This document shows positions 1 to 8,489 of a DNA stretch of 48,190 nucleotides, piece after piece. The notes under the pieces are model-generated. The model did not search any database. It saw nothing but the letters and a program-made list of their open reading frames with translations, and was not told the origin of the DNA. Source of the DNA: Desulfobulbaceae bacterium (GTDB lineage Bacteria > Desulfobacterota > Desulfobulbia > Desulfobulbales > Desulfocapsaceae); contig JAAELB010000875.1 of assembly GCA_024227155.1 (NCBI GenBank), forward strand, positions 1-48,190, written 5' to 3'. Numbering within the stretch: the first letter of the stretch is position 1; each line of letters starts with the position of its first letter. The position numbers and the translations under genes were made by a program.

Positions 1-42
1 CTAATCACATTCATATGCTCGTTCTTGATACAGGAGAAGATG

Positions 43-180
43 TTATCCCCAACACCCCACGAGGGGATATAAGTGCCACGGAGGTTACTTTAAGTTCCTA
101 ATGTTAAAGCACTCTCCAGCTTTCTCGGAGTCTGCGCTACCTGTTTTTTATAGCTGCTTTTATTGAGTAAGGCACTAAAA
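43..180 (-). repeat. Dispersed intergenic repeat, family R1, copy 1
   Basis: Read on the minus strand, this stretch begins with TTTAGTGCCTTACT, passes through an A-rich core and a TTAAAGTAACCTCC-like block, and ends in GGCACTTAT followed by a CCCC/GGGG hairpin. The same order of blocks recurs at 46404-46516 on the plus strand. Related copies lie at 15672-15769, 33527-33648 and 48088-48190. The ends, AGTGCCTT and AAGGCACT, are inverted repeats of each other. No reading frame is present, so it resembles a degenerate miniature inverted-repeat element. Confidence 0.55.
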
Positions 181-628
181 GTCTTCAGTTGATAGCTGGC
201 AGAACCGCTCAAGAGTACAACCTGCGCAAAAAAAGAAAGGGGGCATTCTGGGAAGATAGATATCATGCAACAGAAGCTTTCAGGTAAAATTCCCGGTCGT
301 TCAATTGTATCTAAAGATGGGACAACGTCATTACATGAATCTCAGTCGTCTTACAGCACTCTTTTGGGGGACAAAAAGGGCCTTCTAAGCACGAAAAACA
401 CTTATTTATTGCAACTAAACACCTAGAACAATGAGTATTATCTTGGTCCGACCCGGTAATAATAAGGTACCTTAGGCTTTGACCCGGACATATTTAAAAT
501 CAATGCTATCCGGAACGACTATTCAGACTTTATAGAATGGTGGCGTAGCTTAACTAAGCCTCAGAAGGATAAGCTGTAGCGTACGTTAGATGGTTGGCTA
601 AAGAGGAGTGATGTGGTAGAAATTTAGC
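181..628. other. Non-coding or decayed region, no convincing gene
   Basis: No intact gene is recognised here. A 53-codon open frame (265-426, plus) starts with ATG nine bases after GGAAG, but its product resembles nothing I know. A second plus-strand frame (466-627) reads as plausible protein, with a WW dipeptide and a Lys-rich helix, yet is broken by a TAG at 577-579. It has no start codon, so it may be a fossil of a mobile or other gene. No tRNA, CRISPR array or terminator was seen. Confidence 0.3.
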
Positions 629-1276
629 CTACTCCTGCATCAACCTATCAAGCTGTTTTTCAATGGCTTGGGCCTGAGCAAAGAAAGAGTGCGTTTCTCC
701 AAGATACCTTGATCGTATTCTCCCCTGTTGGTCGACAAGATAAATAGTTGGCCACCCAGGCGCCTCAACAAGATTAAAATAAATCGAATCATTGTCTATG
801 AAGGTTGGAGACACTATTCCGTACTCCTCCAACGTGCCAGCTACACCCTTGAGATCTTTTTCATAGCTGAACTCAGGAGAATGTACCGTTATTATCTGGA
901 GATCCTTTCCGGAAAATTCTTCTTCAATTCTCTGCAGCCACGGCAGAGATCTATAGCTATTACTTCAGCCAAAGGTCCAAATTAATAGAAGGGTTACTTT
1001 CCCTGAATTAAAATCTGGAAATAATCTGTTGTCTACGTTGAGCCAGTTAGTTTCTCCTGCCTGAGAAAGTACCGGCAAGGAGAGAGGGGGTAAATAATGA
1101 ACTTCCCGAATGGTGTTGAAGAAGAGGAATAGCTTGCCCATCCAAACGAGCGTTACAACAAGAAGTATGAAAAGCAGTATTTTCAGTCGGACTTTATAAG
1201 GTGGAACAATTCGGAGTAAGAGAAAATCTTTCATGCTATCAGCATAGAAGAAAGAGGGAGGGCCTGCAAGCACCAC
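629..1276 (-). CDS. Membrane-anchored thioredoxin-like protein, probable selenoprotein (UxxS)
   Basis: The frame runs 216 codons with a single in-frame TGA at 965-967 (residue about 104). Residues 31-53 form one membrane helix, and the rest would be a periplasmic thioredoxin fold. The motif around the TGA, IWTFG-U-SNSYRSLPWL, aligns with the FWTYTCINCxRTLPYL active site of the TlpA/NHL-associated thioredoxin family, so TGA replaces the nucleophilic Cys and Ser107 replaces the resolving Cys. After the TGA the family blocks continue in order: TVHSPEFSYEKD, FIDND and a W-P pair (Pro176, the expected cis-proline) followed by IYLVDQQGRIR. A hairpin suited to SECIS function begins 15 nt after the TGA. 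The start is a GTG at 1276 or 1273; the second has GGGAG five bases upstream. It lies 19 nt after the small gene at 1296-1592, probably in one transcript. The alternative is a nonsense-mutated pseudogene or a sequencing error in a TGC/TGT codon. Confidence 0.8.
929..949 (-). promoter_or_regulatory. Putative bacterial SECIS hairpin in the thioredoxin-like gene
   Basis: On the minus strand, 15 nt after the TGA, the mRNA contains a perfect 7-bp stem (UCUCUGC pairing with GCAGAGA) closed by a 7-nt loop (CGUGGCU) holding G residues. Bacterial SECIS elements are hairpins just downstream of the UGA, with the apical loop about 16-37 nt away. Here the loop starts 23 nt after the UGA. The fold is seen in the sequence; binding by SelB is inferred. 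Confidence 0.65.
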
Positions 1277-1295
1277 TGCTCCCAGGAACGGAGAA

Positions 1296-1592
1296 TCACT
1301 CAGACCTGTGCCAATAATAAAATTTCGTCTTTATCCCCTCTTGTTGAGCTGTTTGATAACTCGACAAGTCCTCATCTCCCATACCATCAATCTTCTCAGG
1401 AGTGATTAAGTAAGCCTCCTTCTCTTCGCTTAGCTCCCAACGTTCATCCTTAAGGAAACAATGTGCGATATCTCTTGCTGCACCTATATCAGCTGCCATC
1501 ACCCATATATGAGCAACTGCCCTAGAAACATGCGCAATCATAGGATTATCGAACTGCGGATCAACTTCAAAGATTAAGTAATAGGAATTCAT
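1296..1592 (-). CDS. Hypothetical 98-residue protein
   Basis: I do not recognise the family. The product is soluble, without signal peptide or membrane helix, and begins MNSYYLIFEVDPQ. One Cys lies in the middle, and the C-terminal half is acidic. The ATG at 1592 is preferred because the open frame extends upstream into the terminator hairpin of tRNA-Arg, where a start would be implausible. The gene sits 19 nt upstream of the thioredoxin-like selenoprotein on the same strand and probably shares its transcript, so it may be a functional partner, but nothing in its own sequence shows that. Confidence 0.6.
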   Translation of the reverse strand: MNSYYLIFEVDPQFDNPMIAHVSRAVAHIWVMAADIGAARDIAHCFLKDERWELSEEKEAYLITPEKIDGMGDEDLSSYQTAQQEGIKTKFYYWHRSE

Positions 1593-1646
1593 AGAGGCCC
1601 CAAGATATGCAAAGGTTGTACAGAAGTTGTACAAATTGCGAAAAAC

Positions 1647-1684
1647 AAAAAAAGGGGTTACCAACCTAAGTTGATAACCCCTTT
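1647..1684 (-). terminator. Rho-independent terminator after tRNA-Arg
   Basis: Minus strand: GGGGTTA, a short internal stem, then TAACCCC, followed directly by a run of seven T. It lies immediately 3' of the tRNA and would end its transcript before the small gene at 1296-1592. Confidence 0.85.
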
Positions 1685-1691
1685 AAATAAC

Positions 1692-1768
1692 TGGTACACC
1701 AGACAGGATTCGAACCTGTGACCCCCTGATTCGTAGTCAGGTACTCTATCCAGCTGAGCTACTGGTGC
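1692..1768 (-). tRNA. tRNA-Arg, anticodon ACG
   Basis: A 77-nt cloverleaf with encoded CCA. The acceptor stem is GCACCAG with CTGGTGT (one G-U pair). The anticodon stem CCTGA/TCAGG carries the loop CTACGAA, so the anticodon is ACG, read as ICG after A34 deamination (known for this tRNA in bacteria). The T arm contains GGTTCGAATCC. The gene sits 37 bp downstream of the RNase E/G gene on the same strand and is followed by a strong terminator. Confidence 0.97.
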
Positions 1769-1805
1769 ATCGGAGGTAGCTATATACCCTAGATTGAAAG
1801 CTAAC

Positions 1806-4154
1806 TCAAGCCTGTTTTTTCGTTTTTGTCTCTTTTTCTGCTTTATGGAAGATTATTTCGTTTTCAGCAGGCTTCATTCGAGACCTGGCATTAATTGTGA
1901 TTTCAACTTCATACCTCTTTTCCATCTCACTTAATTCTGTTCTTTTTTGATTGAGAAGATACGAGGCAACATCAAGAGGAAAATGGCATTCTATACGTTC
2001 CACCGGTTTACGACTGGCACCTGTCTGGATGCGACGCATATAAAAAAGAGAAAGAGTTTCAATGGAACGAACCGTTCCACGACCTTTGCAATGTTGACAG
2101 ACACGATAATTACCAGCTTCGATTGGAGCACCCAACTTCTGCCTGGAAATTTGCATAAGTCCAAATTTTGATATTCGACTGAAATCAACTTTGGCCTTGT
2201 CTTTTTTCATCGCCACCTTGACTTGTTTTTCAACGGCAATGATATTTTTCCTGCTGCGCATATCAATAAAATCTACCACGATAAGTCCACCAAGATCCCG
2301 CAGCCTCAACTGCCTGGCAAGTTCTGCCGCCGCCTCAATATTCGCCTGAAAAATAGAAGCCTCAAAGTTTTTCCCTTTTGAAGTAGACCCGGAGTTTACA
2401 TCAATGGCGACAAGAGCCTCTGTAGGGTCAATCACTATAGACCCTCCCGAGGGTAAATTCACCTGGGGCTGATAAATAGATTCAATTTGATCCTCAACAC
2501 TATATTGGTTGAAAATCGGTCTGGCCCCTTGATGCAGACGAACCTTCACATTTTGCTGGGCCTTGGGCAGCATTCGAATAAAGGACTTCACATCCTCAAG
2601 GGCGGTCTTATCATCGACGAGAATTTCCTGGAAGGATGGATCAAAGTGTTCACGGAGAAATCTGAGGACACTATGATGGTCCTCGTACACTAACCCTTCT
2701 CCCTCAAGCGCCTGGCCCTTACCCTTGATGTCTGCCCACAGCTTAAGCAGGTAGTCCACATCCCTTGACAAAGCACTCTCGGTGATATCAACACTAGCGG
2801 TCCTCACTATCCAGCCAATCCCCTCAGGAATCTCAAAAGACCTCATCGTTTCCCGCAACTGAGAGCGACGCTGTTCTCCAGATATTTTCCTCGAGATACC
2901 GGCGGAATCAGAACCAGGCATAAGTACAACGCATCGTCCGGGAATAGATAGAAAAGTAGTCATATTCGCACCTTTCTTTCCTATCTCTTCTTTCACTACT
3001 TGAGCTAGAATTTCCTGACCCTTTTCAATAACATCTGTGATACTCAGTTTTTTCCACTGATGTGTCTCTACCAGACGCTGGACATTTTCACTCAATTCCT
3101 GTTTGTAGTATTCAGGGTGGATCTCACTAAACGGAAGAAAGCCATTTTTATCTGTTCCGTACTCAACAAAAGCAGCCTGCAGGCTGGGCTCTATGGCAAC
3201 AATCTTTGCCTTATAAATATTATTTTTCCGTTGGGTCCGCGAAACAGTTGAGACATGAATGGACTCAAGACGACCATCCTCAAGAAGCGCCAGGCGACAT
3301 TCTTCCGGCTCTTCTGCATTTATAAGGAGTTTAGTAAGCTTTTTTACCTCCTCCTTTTCCTCCTCCACTGCTGCTTCTTTCGGTGCTACTTCTTTAATTG
3401 CATCTTTTTCTGCAGCGACAACCTCTTCAGGTTCACTTTTAACCGAGCTATCTTCTTCGATATCAACCAGTGTGTCCGCTGGAGCAGTAGGAGCTTCTGT
3501 AACAGCTTGGGAACCTTCTCCCTCCGCACCTTCTAAAGGAGCTGATACATCAGACTGTGGCTCTACAATTTCAGTAGTAGTTCCAGCCTCATTTTCAACG
3601 ACTTCAGTAGCGGTTGCTTTTTCAGCAGCACCTTTGGCCCGTGCCCCTCGTCCTTTGCTGGCCCTGGGCGGCCTACCTCTTTTGGGTTTTTCTTTTGGAA
3701 CTTCTTCAGTTTTAGAATCTACTTCAGATATCAACTCGACTTTTTCACTGTCTGTTGCGAGTTCTTGGTCTTGTGATGGGGATTGCTCAGGTTGAGCTGC
3801 TACTTTTCCCGTAGGTTTTCTCTTACCTGCTTTGGTCGCAGTTCGTGGCACTGGCTTCTTACGAATTCTTTTGGGTTTTTCGCTTACAGCCTCAGCTGTA
3901 CTCGAAACGTCTGAAGTTGTTGCAACAACCTCCTCAGCAGCGGATTTTTTTTCGACCTTAGGGGGAGCTTTCTTCTTGGCAGGTGCTTTTCTAGTACGCT
4001 TAGGTTTAACTTCTTTCACTTCCTCGGGTTTCCCAGCGTCATTAGAGATAACATCCTCTTTTTTTTCGCTAGCAGTACTTTTCCACCACGCTCCCGTTGT
4101 TGCTTTTATCTGAATTGTGTTTTTTTCTTTTTCGGATTTTTTCCTTTGAACCAT
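1806..4154 (-). CDS. rng: Ribonuclease E/G family endoribonuclease with long N-terminal tail
   Basis: Single-strand-specific endoribonuclease for mRNA decay and rRNA/tRNA processing in the cytoplasm. Of 782 residues, only about 275-782 match the family: an S1 RNA-binding domain (near 300-400), the catalytic Mg site in VAIDVNSGS and VVDFIDMR, and the zinc-link-like CQHCKGRG near the C terminus. Residues 1-270 are low-complexity, with alternating Lys/Arg/Pro clusters (several KPKR, one KRGRPP resembling an AT-hook) and Glu/Ala/Thr/Val-rich stretches. In E. coli RNase E the disordered scaffold is C-terminal, so an N-terminal tail is a different architecture, although N-terminal extensions occur in other phyla. 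Alternative name rne. The tRNA-Arg gene lies just downstream. Confidence 0.93.
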   Translation of the reverse strand: MVQRKKSEKEKNTIQIKATTGAWWKSTASEKKEDVISNDAGKPEEVKEVKPKRTRKAPAKKKAPPKVEKKSAAEEVVATTSDVSSTAEAVSEKPKRIRKKPVPRTATKAGKRKPTGKVAAQPEQSPSQDQELATDSEKVELISEVDSKTEEVPKEKPKRGRPPRASKGRGARAKGAAEKATATEVVENEAGTTTEIVEPQSDVSAPLEGAEGEGSQAVTEAPTAPADTLVDIEEDSSVKSEPEEVVAAEKDAIKEVAPKEAAVEEEKEEVKKLTKLLINAEEPEECRLALLEDGRLESIHVSTVSRTQRKNNIYKAKIVAIEPSLQAAFVEYGTDKNGFLPFSEIHPEYYKQELSENVQRLVETHQWKKLSITDVIEKGQEILAQVVKEEIGKKGANMTTFLSIPGRCVVLMPGSDSAGISRKISGEQRRSQLRETMRSFEIPEGIGWIVRTASVDITESALSRDVDYLLKLWADIKGKGQALEGEGLVYEDHHSVLRFLREHFDPSFQEILVDDKTALEDVKSFIRMLPKAQQNVKVRLHQGARPIFNQYSVEDQIESIYQPQVNLPSGGSIVIDPTEALVAIDVNSGSTSKGKNFEASIFQANIEAAAELARQLRLRDLGGLIVVDFIDMRSRKNIIAVEKQVKVAMKKDKAKVDFSRISKFGLMQISRQKLGAPIEAGNYRVCQHCKGRGTVRSIETLSLFYMRRIQTGASRKPVERIECHFPLDVASYLLNQKRTELSEMEKRYEVEITINARSRMKPAENEIIFHKAEKETKTKKQA

Positions 4155-5090
4155 GCTTTTCCTTTACTGCCATACGCTATTATTGAATACACAGGAAGCG
4201 TACCGCAATGTATATCTGAATCTCCCTCGTTTCAAACACTCCTCACTCCTATGAGTACCAGGGGAAATTACGTTCATTTTATATTTCTTTTCAGGTATAT
4301 GAATAAATTTTACTATACCTTAATATGTAACAACTCAGCAGTGTTTGGAATGAGTACAAGCAAAGATAGAACTGTATCAAGTACATGCTGCATGCCTACC
4401 TGTACACAGGTGAGGTGCCACTGGGCTGTTACCAATTTTTTAACTTATTGATCTTCCAAGATTGACACAGAGTACACATCTTCCTGTTGTGAATTGAAAT
4501 CGCGGACAAACCAGCAACGCCAGTAACACATCATCATAATATTTTCAGAAAGTTATAAACTTTACTCAGCATCCATCAGAAACTTTACGCGTCACAGTAT
4601 AACCGTCTGAGAAACAACAAAGCGTAAAACAACTTTACCTCTTTTTACCGCTCAGACTTCTAAATATGGTACACCTGAAAAAAGAATTCAGCTTATTCCG
4701 CTGTCTACGGATTATTGGTGTTCTGTACACGTGGAAACACTAGTACTGTCTATTTGCTTGAAACACAAATAATATTTGATATTATTTAATGCTGGCTCAA
4801 TAAACCTGTCGCTCTTTTGGCGAACAGCCTTTACAATAAACCGATGTTAACAGTACAACAGATTACCAACGTAGCTGGCATATTTGTTTATGTTCTAAAA
4901 TAATTCGCTTTTGAGATATGGTGTACAATGTGCTAAATCCTTAGTCGATTTACAGACTTTAAACTTGACAGGCTCAGCTCATCCCCGTAAACTTCTTTGT
5001 TTATTATCTGTACAAATTGCCTGATCATCGGCACAATAGAAAATACTTAGAATTATATATTATTTAAATAACCTCTTCCATAATATAAAC
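4155..5090. other. 936-bp divergent intergenic region
   Basis: It separates the divergently transcribed RNase E/G and lptD genes. It is AT-rich and holds no convincing gene: an open frame at 4146-4451 has no start signal and no recognisable product. A good sigma-70-like promoter facing lptD lies at 4965-4993. The RNase gene probably has a long 5' leader here, as RNase E genes often do for autoregulation (inference). A 7-bp inverted repeat, GTCTGAG and CTCAGAC, lies near 4607-4660. Confidence 0.5.
4965..4993 (+). promoter_or_regulatory. Candidate sigma-70 promoter for lptD
   Basis: A consensus -35 box TTGACA (4965-4970) is followed after exactly 17 bp by TAAACT (4988-4993), four of six matches to the -10 consensus. 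It would start transcription roughly 90 bases before the lptD start codon. Confidence 0.5.
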
Positions 5091-7472
5091 ATGTCAAACT
5101 TGTCCTATCATAAATCTTCTGAGAAAGAGTTAGCTTCATCCAGATCCTATAGGAATTTTGGTTTTACAATCCTCAGTAGTTTCTTTCTCTCCAGTTTGCT
5201 TTCTGTTTCTTCTCCTTTAGATATTCATGCAGAAACAGTTACCACAGACGAGTGGAATATTTCGGCGGATAAAGTTACTCATTTTGATGAACCCAACAGT
5301 ATTGTGGCAAAAGGCAATGTAATACTGGAAAAAAAAGAGAAACTACCCAAGACCCCCCCAAAGAAAAAATCACTTTTCACCTCCTGGGCAACTCTTCTTG
5401 AAGAGGACCAGCCGGAAGAGGAAGTTCTCGCTGAAGATGTAGAGGTTGAAGCAACTGAACAATATAAAACTACTGTTACAATCCAGGCTGACTGGATGGT
5501 TTATGATGTTGAGTTAGAGTCAATCAAAGCTAAGGGTAACTTAAAGGTAATCACTGACGAAGACCAGCTGCTTGCCAAGGAAGGAACATTAAATCTAGCA
5601 ACAGAGACAGGAAAGTTCAAAGAAGCCACCATCATCCGCGAGGAGCATTCACTCCATCTTGAAGGTGATACTATTGAAAAAACCGGCTTTGACACCTACA
5701 AAATAATAGATGGCTGGGCCATCACCTGTAAAATCGACAAAGACGAAACGCCTCCATGGTCCTTTGTCAGTGCCAGTACTGATATGCGTCAAGGCGGATA
5801 TGCTGTGCTGAAACATGCGAGATTTCAGATCCGTAACGTTCCAGTGCTCTATACTCCGTACCTGATTTTACCAGTAAAAAACACTCGCCAAACCGGGTTC
5901 CTGTTCCCTGAAATATTTAGTTCAACCAATGGCGGATTTGGTTTTGACGTTCCTTTTTTCCTCAACATTTCGGACTCAGCGGATATAACATTCTTTCCTG
6001 AATATTATAGCAACCGAGGCTTTATGCCCGGAGCTGAATTACGCTATGTTGCCAGTGAGTCAAATAAAGGAGCATTTACAGCTTCATTTCTCGATGACCA
6101 ACTTTCCGACCCCTCCGAGACAGAATACTACGCAGATACAGGCTACACCCACGATAACAGTGACAGATACTGGATTCGCGGTAAGGCTGATTATAACTTT
6201 GGGGAGAACTGGCAATCAAGAGTTGACATAGACATTGTCTCTGACCAGGATTATTTACGAGAATTTAATTCAGGAACAACAGGCTTTGAAAATAGTCACG
6301 ATCGCTACCTTGACACCTTCGGCAGGGGATTTGAAAATGACACAGATACCCAGCGTGAAAATTCATTAAAAATTCTACGCAGTTGGAGCGGAATATCACT
6401 TGAAGGTGAATTCCTTGGCATTAACGACGCCAGCACACTTGCCAGTGACACAGATACACCACTATGGAAACTACCAAGTGTTGACTTCACAGGCACTCTG
6501 CCAGCCGGATTCAGAGACGTAACCTTTGACTGGGAAGCGGACTATGTTAACTACTGGCGTGAAGATGGTATTGGTGGCAACAGATTCGACATCAACCCTT
6601 CCCTGTCAACCCCGTTGCCACTTGGTCCCTATCTTGAATCCCGTGCCGAAATTGGTGTCCGTGATACTCTCTATTTCGTACAAACCTTTGGTGAAGGTGT
6701 ATGGGAAGAAGACTCCACACAGAACAGAATTTACCCGGAATTTGAGGCTGATATAGCTACCACCCTTGAAAGAGATTTTTTTGCTCAAAGCGATACCTAC
6801 AGTACCCTCCGTCACCAGTTTAGACCGTTCGTTGAATATGGTTACATCCCCGATGTTGATCAGGACGATCTTCCTCAGTTCGATTCGGTGGATACCATAA
6901 GTGAAAAGAACGCCATAACGTACGGGATGGATAATTTCTTCAACCAAATTGCAACCGAAGATAATGGTCTGGAGTCCCTTTCGGATTATGCAACACTGAA
7001 GATTGAACAGTCGTACAGTTTTGTAGATACCACCACAGATGAAACCACCACAGATGAACCCTTCTCAGACATATACGGGAAATTAAAATGGCAGCCACTG
7101 AAAAAAACGTCAGTTGAATATAAAACTTATTACGATGTGTACGACAACAAATTCAACAGCCATAACTTTGAGGGTATATTCCGAAGCAGCAGGGGAGATT
7201 ATTTAGGACTTGAGTACAGTTTTAAGGATGCTGACGAAATCGAACAGATTAATGGTTTCCTTGGCACCACCATCTTTGACAGATGGCTCATTAAAGGTGA
7301 AGTGGAGCATTCTATCTCTCAGGAAGAAACAGTTAAGGCAAATGGCTCTCTTACTTACCAGGCACTGTGCTGGTCAGTTAAATTTGAGACAAAATATACA
7401 CCAGAAGACACCACATATATGGTAGTGTTTAATCTGGCAAATATCGGTATTCCTTTTGGAGCCAGTATCTAA
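5091..7472 (+). CDS. lptD: LPS-assembly protein LptD
   Basis: Outer-membrane beta-barrel that inserts lipopolysaccharide into the outer leaflet, working with LptE. At 793 residues it is close to the E. coli length. A signal peptide (hydrophobic stretch near 25-45, ending in HAETV) leads into an OstA/LptA-like jellyroll domain (about 50-200), interrupted by a Lys/Glu-rich insertion near 85-125. The LptD barrel follows (about 280-793), with alternating aromatic strands. I see only two cysteines, Cys213 in the jellyroll and Cys760 in a late strand, which could form the interdomain disulfide that E. coli LptD needs. The ATG lacks a clear ribosome-binding site. A DHH phosphoesterase gene follows after 49 bp. 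Confidence 0.9.
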   Translation: MSNLSYHKSSEKELASSRSYRNFGFTILSSFFLSSLLSVSSPLDIHAETVTTDEWNISADKVTHFDEPNSIVAKGNVILEKKEKLPKTPPKKKSLFTSWATLLEEDQPEEEVLAEDVEVEATEQYKTTVTIQADWMVYDVELESIKAKGNLKVITDEDQLLAKEGTLNLATETGKFKEATIIREEHSLHLEGDTIEKTGFDTYKIIDGWAITCKIDKDETPPWSFVSASTDMRQGGYAVLKHARFQIRNVPVLYTPYLILPVKNTRQTGFLFPEIFSSTNGGFGFDVPFFLNISDSADITFFPEYYSNRGFMPGAELRYVASESNKGAFTASFLDDQLSDPSETEYYADTGYTHDNSDRYWIRGKADYNFGENWQSRVDIDIVSDQDYLREFNSGTTGFENSHDRYLDTFGRGFENDTDTQRENSLKILRSWSGISLEGEFLGINDASTLASDTDTPLWKLPSVDFTGTLPAGFRDVTFDWEADYVNYWREDGIGGNRFDINPSLSTPLPLGPYLESRAEIGVRDTLYFVQTFGEGVWEEDSTQNRIYPEFEADIATTLERDFFAQSDTYSTLRHQFRPFVEYGYIPDVDQDDLPQFDSVDTISEKNAITYGMDNFFNQIATEDNGLESLSDYATLKIEQSYSFVDTTTDETTTDEPFSDIYGKLKWQPLKKTSVEYKTYYDVYDNKFNSHNFEGIFRSSRGDYLGLEYSFKDADEIEQINGFLGTTIFDRWLIKGEVEHSISQEETVKANGSLTYQALCWSVKFETKYTPEDTTYMVVFNLANIGIPFGASI

Positions 7473-7521
7473 CCTCGATACAGTCAAAAATGTAGGACAA
7501 TGATGATAGGGGTAATTTCCC

Positions 7522-8475
7522 ATGCACTATGATATTTTTAATGGTGATGCAGATGGTATATTTGCCCTTCATCAATACCGCCAGCACAACCCCGTTGTTA
7601 ACACCAAAAGAATTACCGGAGTAAAACGCGATATTCGCCTGCTCAAGAAAGTTGAAAACGTAAAAAATGTTACCTTAACTGTTTTTGATATTTCTCTGGA
7701 CAGTAACAGGGCACCACTGACCACTATACTTGCCGGCGGTAACAGGGTCGACTATTTCGATCACCATTTTGCAGGCGACATCCCCGACTCCCCTGGGTTG
7801 CATACCACGATTAACCCTTCTGCTGAAACCTGCACCTCTATCATTGTCAATAATGCACTGCAGGGCAAAAGCACCCTATGGGCCATCTGCGGTGCCTTCG
7901 GCGACAACTTGCACCAGGCTGCTGCCTTACTGGCTAAGCGAGAGTCTCTTTCTCCTGAAAACATGAGTAAACTAAGAGAACTCGGTGAACTCTTTAACTA
8001 CAATGGATATGGTGCGACCATAGAGGATCTGCATTTTCACCCGGAAGATTTGTACAGAGCAATTCAACCGTATAACAGTCCACTGAAATTCATTGCGGAT
8101 TCAGATAAGCTACAGACGCTAAGAGACGGTTTTATCGAAGATATGGCACATGCCAAAGATCAGGTAAAACTTGACGTTCCAGGAAAAAACAGAATTTATT
8201 CTTTTCCTGACAAACCCTGGGCAAGAAGGGTTTCCGGTGTTTTTTCAAACCTTAAAGCCAGAGAAAAAACTGAAGCCGCACACGCCATAATCACTGAAAA
8301 TCACGACACGACCTTAACTATCAGCGTCCGTGCCCCCTTAAATGACAAACGGGACGCGGACACCCTGTGCAAAGCATTTCCTACTGGCGGTGGACGCTCT
8401 GCTGCAGCGGGCATCAACAATCTCCCGGCAGAGCAACTCGAAAGTTTCATAGACTCATTTCTCAAAATTTATTAA
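7522..8475 (+). CDS. DHH-family phosphoesterase
   Basis: Predicted Mn-dependent phosphodiesterase of the DHH/DHHA1 superfamily (RecJ, NrnA and relatives), 317 residues, cytoplasmic. The N terminus shows the metal-binding motif DGDADG (about residues 8-13), and VDYFDHHFAG (about 73-82) holds the DHH motif. The C terminus ends with GGGRSAAAGIN, the DHHA1 substrate-binding glycine motif. Substrate is uncertain: short oligonucleotides or cyclic-dinucleotide products are typical for the superfamily. It may be cotranscribed with lptD and mltB, which follows after 14 bp. Confidence 0.85.
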   Translation: MHYDIFNGDADGIFALHQYRQHNPVVNTKRITGVKRDIRLLKKVENVKNVTLTVFDISLDSNRAPLTTILAGGNRVDYFDHHFAGDIPDSPGLHTTINPSAETCTSIIVNNALQGKSTLWAICGAFGDNLHQAAALLAKRESLSPENMSKLRELGELFNYNGYGATIEDLHFHPEDLYRAIQPYNSPLKFIADSDKLQTLRDGFIEDMAHAKDQVKLDVPGKNRIYSFPDKPWARRVSGVFSNLKAREKTEAAHAIITENHDTTLTISVRAPLNDKRDADTLCKAFPTGGGRSAAAGINNLPAEQLESFIDSFLKIY

Positions 8476-8489
8476 TCCTGATCGGTAAA

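Noticed and set aside
965-1276. Two separate genes or a pseudogene at 629-832 and 965-1276
   Set aside because: The pieces are in the same frame, separated only by one TGA at the active-site Cys position and 44 ordinary codons; all thioredoxin blocks are present in order, and a SECIS-like hairpin follows. Decay would be expected to leave frameshifts or other stops.
3255-3795. Plus-strand open frames over the RNase E/G gene
   Set aside because: Their Ser/Phe-rich products are the antisense of the low-complexity Glu/Lys/Ala tail, with no start signals.
4146-4451. 101-codon open frame next to the RNase gene
   Set aside because: It overlaps the RNase start, lacks a ribosome-binding site, and its product has no recognisable feature.
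8367-8489. Longer start for the MltB-like protein
   Set aside because: It would overlap the preceding gene by over 100 bp and bury the signal peptide.
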